A stretch of DNA of 64,000 bases. Source: Eubacteriales bacterium. Lineage in GTDB: Bacteria; Bacillota; Clostridia; Peptostreptococcales; Anaerovoracaceae. The notes beneath the pieces were generated by a model that saw only the letters and a program-made list of their open reading frames with translations, was not told where the DNA came from and searched no databases. Shown piece by piece: positions 61,943-64,000 of this stretch (position 1 is the first letter of the stretch; each line of letters opens with the position of its first letter). A program made the translations under genes and the position numbers. Where the stretch lies: NCBI GenBank assembly GCA_028704515.1, contig JAQWFH010000002.1, forward strand, positions 28,891 to 92,890. The letters run 5' to 3'.

Positions 61943-63136
61943 ATGTTAAAGAAAAATGTAGGTTTTGGTACTAAGGCTATTCACTCGGGTTCTATTAAGG
62001 ATGAACAATTCGGTTCACTGACTCCACCAATTTATCAGACTTCGACTTTCTATTTTGAAAGTGCTGAGCAAGGCGGTCGCAGATTTGCCGGAGAAGAAGG
62101 CGGCTACATATATACCCGTCTCGGCAACCCGACATCCACGCTTCTCGAACAAAAGATTGCAGCTCTCGAAAATGGTGAAGCTTGCGTTGCCACATCCTCC
62201 GGAATGGGTGCTATTTCATCCGCACTTTGGACGATAGCAGCCACTGGCAAACATATCATTGCGGATAAAGTTCTTTACGGCTGTACACATGCCCTTCTCG
62301 AACACGGCATGACACGTTACGGCGCTGAGGTTGATTTTATTGACACATCCAACGTTGACGAAGTAAAAGCTGCATTAAAAGAGAATACTGTAGCCGTATA
62401 TCTTGAAACCCCTGCAAACCCTACTTTGAAAATTGTAGATATAGAAGAAATTGCTAAAATAGCTCATGGCTATAACGCTGATATAAAGGTTGTATGCGAC
62501 AATACGTTTGCAACGCCTTTCCTCCAGAGACCTCTTGAGCTCGGTGCGGACGTAGTTGTTCATTCAGCAACAAAATATCTTAACGGTCACGGCGACGTTA
62601 TCGCAGGATTTGTAGTAGGTAAAGAAGATTTCATTACTGAGACAAGATTCTTCGGGCTAAAAGACATGACCGGCGCAGTAATAGGACCTTTTGAATCCTT
62701 CCTCATACTTCGTGGTCTTAAGACTCTTGAAATCAGAATGCAAAGACACTGTGAAAATGCAATTAAGGTTGCTGATTTCCTCAACAAGCACGATAAGGTC
62801 TCAAAGGTTTACTTCCCGGGACTTGCAGATCATCCAAATCACGATATAGCTAAAAAGCAAATGTCAGGATTTGGTGGCATGATTGCCTTCGAGGTAAAAG
62901 GTGGCAGACCTGCAGGAGCAAAATTCTGTAATTCACTTGAAATGTGCCCTACAGCAGTATCACTCGGCGACGCTGAAACTCTCGTAGAGCATCCGGCTTC
63001 TATGACACATTCCCCTTACAGCGATGAAGCTCTTGTTGAGGCAGGCATATCCGCAGGGCTGGTTAGAATGTCTGTAGGTCTTGAAAATGCCGAAGACATC
63101 ATAGCTGACTTAGACCAGGCTCTTGCACAGATTTAA
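61943..63136 (+). CDS. megL: Methionine gamma-lyase (Cys/Met metabolism PLP enzyme)
   Basis: A 397-residue fold-type I PLP enzyme. The PLP Lys is in VHSATKYLNGHGD (Lys211). The stretch LYGCTHALLEHGM with Cys114 matches the substrate-specificity Cys of methionine gamma-lyases, which cleave methionine to methanethiol, 2-oxobutyrate and ammonia; cystathionine gamma-synthase or lyase lacks this Cys. GGGAGG lies 9 bases before the ATG. Stands alone between its promoter and the terminator at 63176. A cystathionine lyase role cannot be excluded. Confidence 0.88.
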   Translation: MLKKNVGFGTKAIHSGSIKDEQFGSLTPPIYQTSTFYFESAEQGGRRFAGEEGGYIYTRLGNPTSTLLEQKIAALENGEACVATSSGMGAISSALWTIAATGKHIIADKVLYGCTHALLEHGMTRYGAEVDFIDTSNVDEVKAALKENTVAVYLETPANPTLKIVDIEEIAKIAHGYNADIKVVCDNTFATPFLQRPLELGADVVVHSATKYLNGHGDVIAGFVVGKEDFITETRFFGLKDMTGAVIGPFESFLILRGLKTLEIRMQRHCENAIKVADFLNKHDKVSKVYFPGLADHPNHDIAKKQMSGFGGMIAFEVKGGRPAGAKFCNSLEMCPTAVSLGDAETLVEHPASMTHSPYSDEALVEAGISAGLVRMSVGLENAEDIIADLDQALAQI

Positions 63137-63175
63137 GCCTTATTATAGAAAACGAATTTAATATAAGGATATCAA

Positions 63176-63204
63176 TAAGGCGGCAGTTTTTAACTGCCGC
63201 CTTA
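63176..63204. terminator. Strong bidirectional terminator after megL
   Basis: Perfect arms TAAGGCGGCAGTT and AACTGCCGCCTTA with a 3-base loop; T/A-rich outside. It separates megL from the convergent FMN reductase gene. Confidence 0.85.
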
Positions 63205-63263
63205 AAATATTTAAATCATTAATATTATCTGTTCTTCAAAAGTTTTTTAAATTGTATTTCGAA

Positions 63264-63824
63264 TTATTTTGCTATAAATTTCAGAAATGCATCTGCCTGC
63301 TTTTCCATACGCTCTGTGAAATTGGAAAGGTCCAGATTGTCACCTTGGCCTTCATTCAAATGTTGCATTGCATTCGGAATTACAAGTCTAGGATTGTTCA
63401 TGACCCTCATATTAAGAAAGCTTATTAGCATCACAAGATGATCCTGTGCCGTTGAAGTTCCTGCAAAGCCCGGAGTAATTCCGCTTATTGCAGCAGGCTT
63501 ATTCGAAAGGAGCATAGGCTCTCCCTTGCCGGTCGGTCTTGAAAGCCAGTCTAAAAGATTTTTCATTACACCGGAAAAGGAATGGTTGTACTCCGGCGTG
63601 AAGAACCAAACGCCATCCGAAGCCTTGATTATCTCACGCACTCGTTTTACAGCTTCCGGCGCCGGATATTCGATGTCCTGATTCATGAAGGGCACATCAT
63701 CATAATCGAGCAGTTCAAAGTCAGCATGTTCTCCTATAATTTTCTTTATTTCCTTCGCTAATTGGCGATTATATGATTCCTTTCTCAAGGAACCGACTAT
63801 TGCGATTATTTTCGGTTTATTCAC
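63264..63824 (-). CDS. NAD(P)H-dependent FMN reductase (flavodoxin-like fold)
   Basis: About 186 residues of the FMN_red family (ChrR/azoreductase-like). FMN phosphate loop GSLRKESYNRQLA (about 11-23), FTPEYNHSFSGVMKNLLDW (about 75-93) and ISGITPGFAGTSTAQ (about 113-127) bind flavin. These enzymes reduce quinones, azo dyes or metals. ATG at 63836 has no ribosome site; the GTG at 63824 has GAGGTG four bases upstream and is preferred. Monocistronic by position. Confidence 0.85.
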   Translation of the reverse strand: MNKPKIIAIVGSLRKESYNRQLAKEIKKIIGEHADFELLDYDDVPFMNQDIEYPAPEAVKRVREIIKASDGVWFFTPEYNHSFSGVMKNLLDWLSRPTGKGEPMLLSNKPAAISGITPGFAGTSTAQDHLVMLISFLNMRVMNNPRLVIPNAMQHLNEGQGDNLDLSNFTERMEKQADAFLKFIAK

Positions 63825-63864
63825 AATACACCTCATTACATTCTAAATTAGAATTAACATACAA

Positions 63865-64000
63865 TTACCTTTTTATAGGGCGATTAACTCTGTTCTTTTC
63901 TGCCATCCTACTCTTTATATTATCCCAAAGCTTTTCATACTCGGCTACTGCCATCGGTATTAATGACAATCCTATAACAATAAGCCAGTGATTGCTGCTC
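63865..64000 (-). CDS. C-terminal end of a P-type cation-transporting ATPase, partial
   Basis: Only the last 44 residues before the right window edge: WLIVIGLSLIPMAVAEYEKL in the last transmembrane helix, then a basic tail. The SLIP-V/A-E-K ending is the usual C-terminus of Ca2+-type (P2) ATPases. The catalytic parts lie outside the window. The stop at 63865-63867 is 40 bp from the FMN reductase start, so both could share a transcript. Confidence 0.65.
   Translation of the reverse strand, partial: SSNHWLIVIGLSLIPMAVAEYEKLWDNIKSRMAEKNRVNRPIKR

Overview
The window reads as a chromosomal segment of a low-to-moderate GC Gram-positive anaerobe, most likely a member of Bacillota, class Clostridia. 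The evidence is the gene content. It has DivIVA and SepF division proteins, a PASTA-domain Ser/Thr kinase with its PP2C phosphatase, a YlxM-Ffh pair, and a GlgC/GlgD two-subunit ADP-glucose pyrophosphorylase. It also has AsnA, a methionine gamma-lyase and a YtrA-type regulator with an ABC transporter. A family-level placement (for example near Anaerovoracaceae) is only a guess. Most genes lie on the minus strand. No rRNA, tRNA, CRISPR array, prophage or insertion sequence was seen.

Layout, left to right. 1-5446: a type IV pilus operon on the minus strand (three prepilin-like proteins, PilB, PilT, PilC), cut by the left edge. 5.6-7.4 kb: an FMN-dependent alpha-hydroxy-acid oxidase, a small unknown protein and a zincin. 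7.5-9.4 kb: tsf and rpsB behind a strong promoter and a structured 5' leader. 9.4-14.5 kb: a lone LytTR regulator, rpoZ, gmk and yicC, divergent rqcH, then pgeF and a small ORF. 14.6-24.5 kb: a complete glycogen operon, glgB-glgC-glgD-glgA-glgP followed by a GH13 amylase. 24.6-33.4 kb: a compact housekeeping run (flavin reductase, rluA-family synthase, lspA, divIVA, sepF, yggS, HlyD-like protein, trmD, rimM, khpA, rpsP, ffh, ylxM). 33.5-39.2 kb: a DTD2-like D-aminoacyl-tRNA deacylase with sppA, then a plus-strand GntR/ABC operon.

39.2-45.7 kb holds the most unusual block. It is a ten-gene minus-strand Tad-like secretion/pilus cluster: CpaB-like, CpaE-like, TadA-like, TadB-like and TadC-like proteins, four small single-pass proteins and a permuted NlpC/P60 (YiiX-like) enzyme. 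Two of the small genes (48 and 55 codons) are easily missed. The four small proteins share a short MK-plus-hydrophobic N-terminus and lack a prepilin cleavage motif, and both nucleotide-binding proteins have altered P-loops. A strong promoter (45627-45655) and a terminator (39170-39199) bound the block. 45.8-48.5 kb encodes two overlapping lipoproteins. 48.6-60.0 kb is a long housekeeping operon: queH, asnA, priA, def, fmt, a YugP-like peptidase, rsmB, stp, prkC, rsgA, rpe. 60.1-64.0 kb holds a radical SAM gene, tdk, megL, an FMN reductase and the last codons of a P-type ATPase.

Together the segment covers translation (rpsB, tsf, rpsP, def, fmt, rimM, trmD, rsgA, rsmB, rqcH), envelope growth and its kinase control, storage carbohydrate turnover and two separate surface-filament type machines. 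Functions come from recognised family motifs in the translations. Promoters and terminators were read by eye and are unverified.
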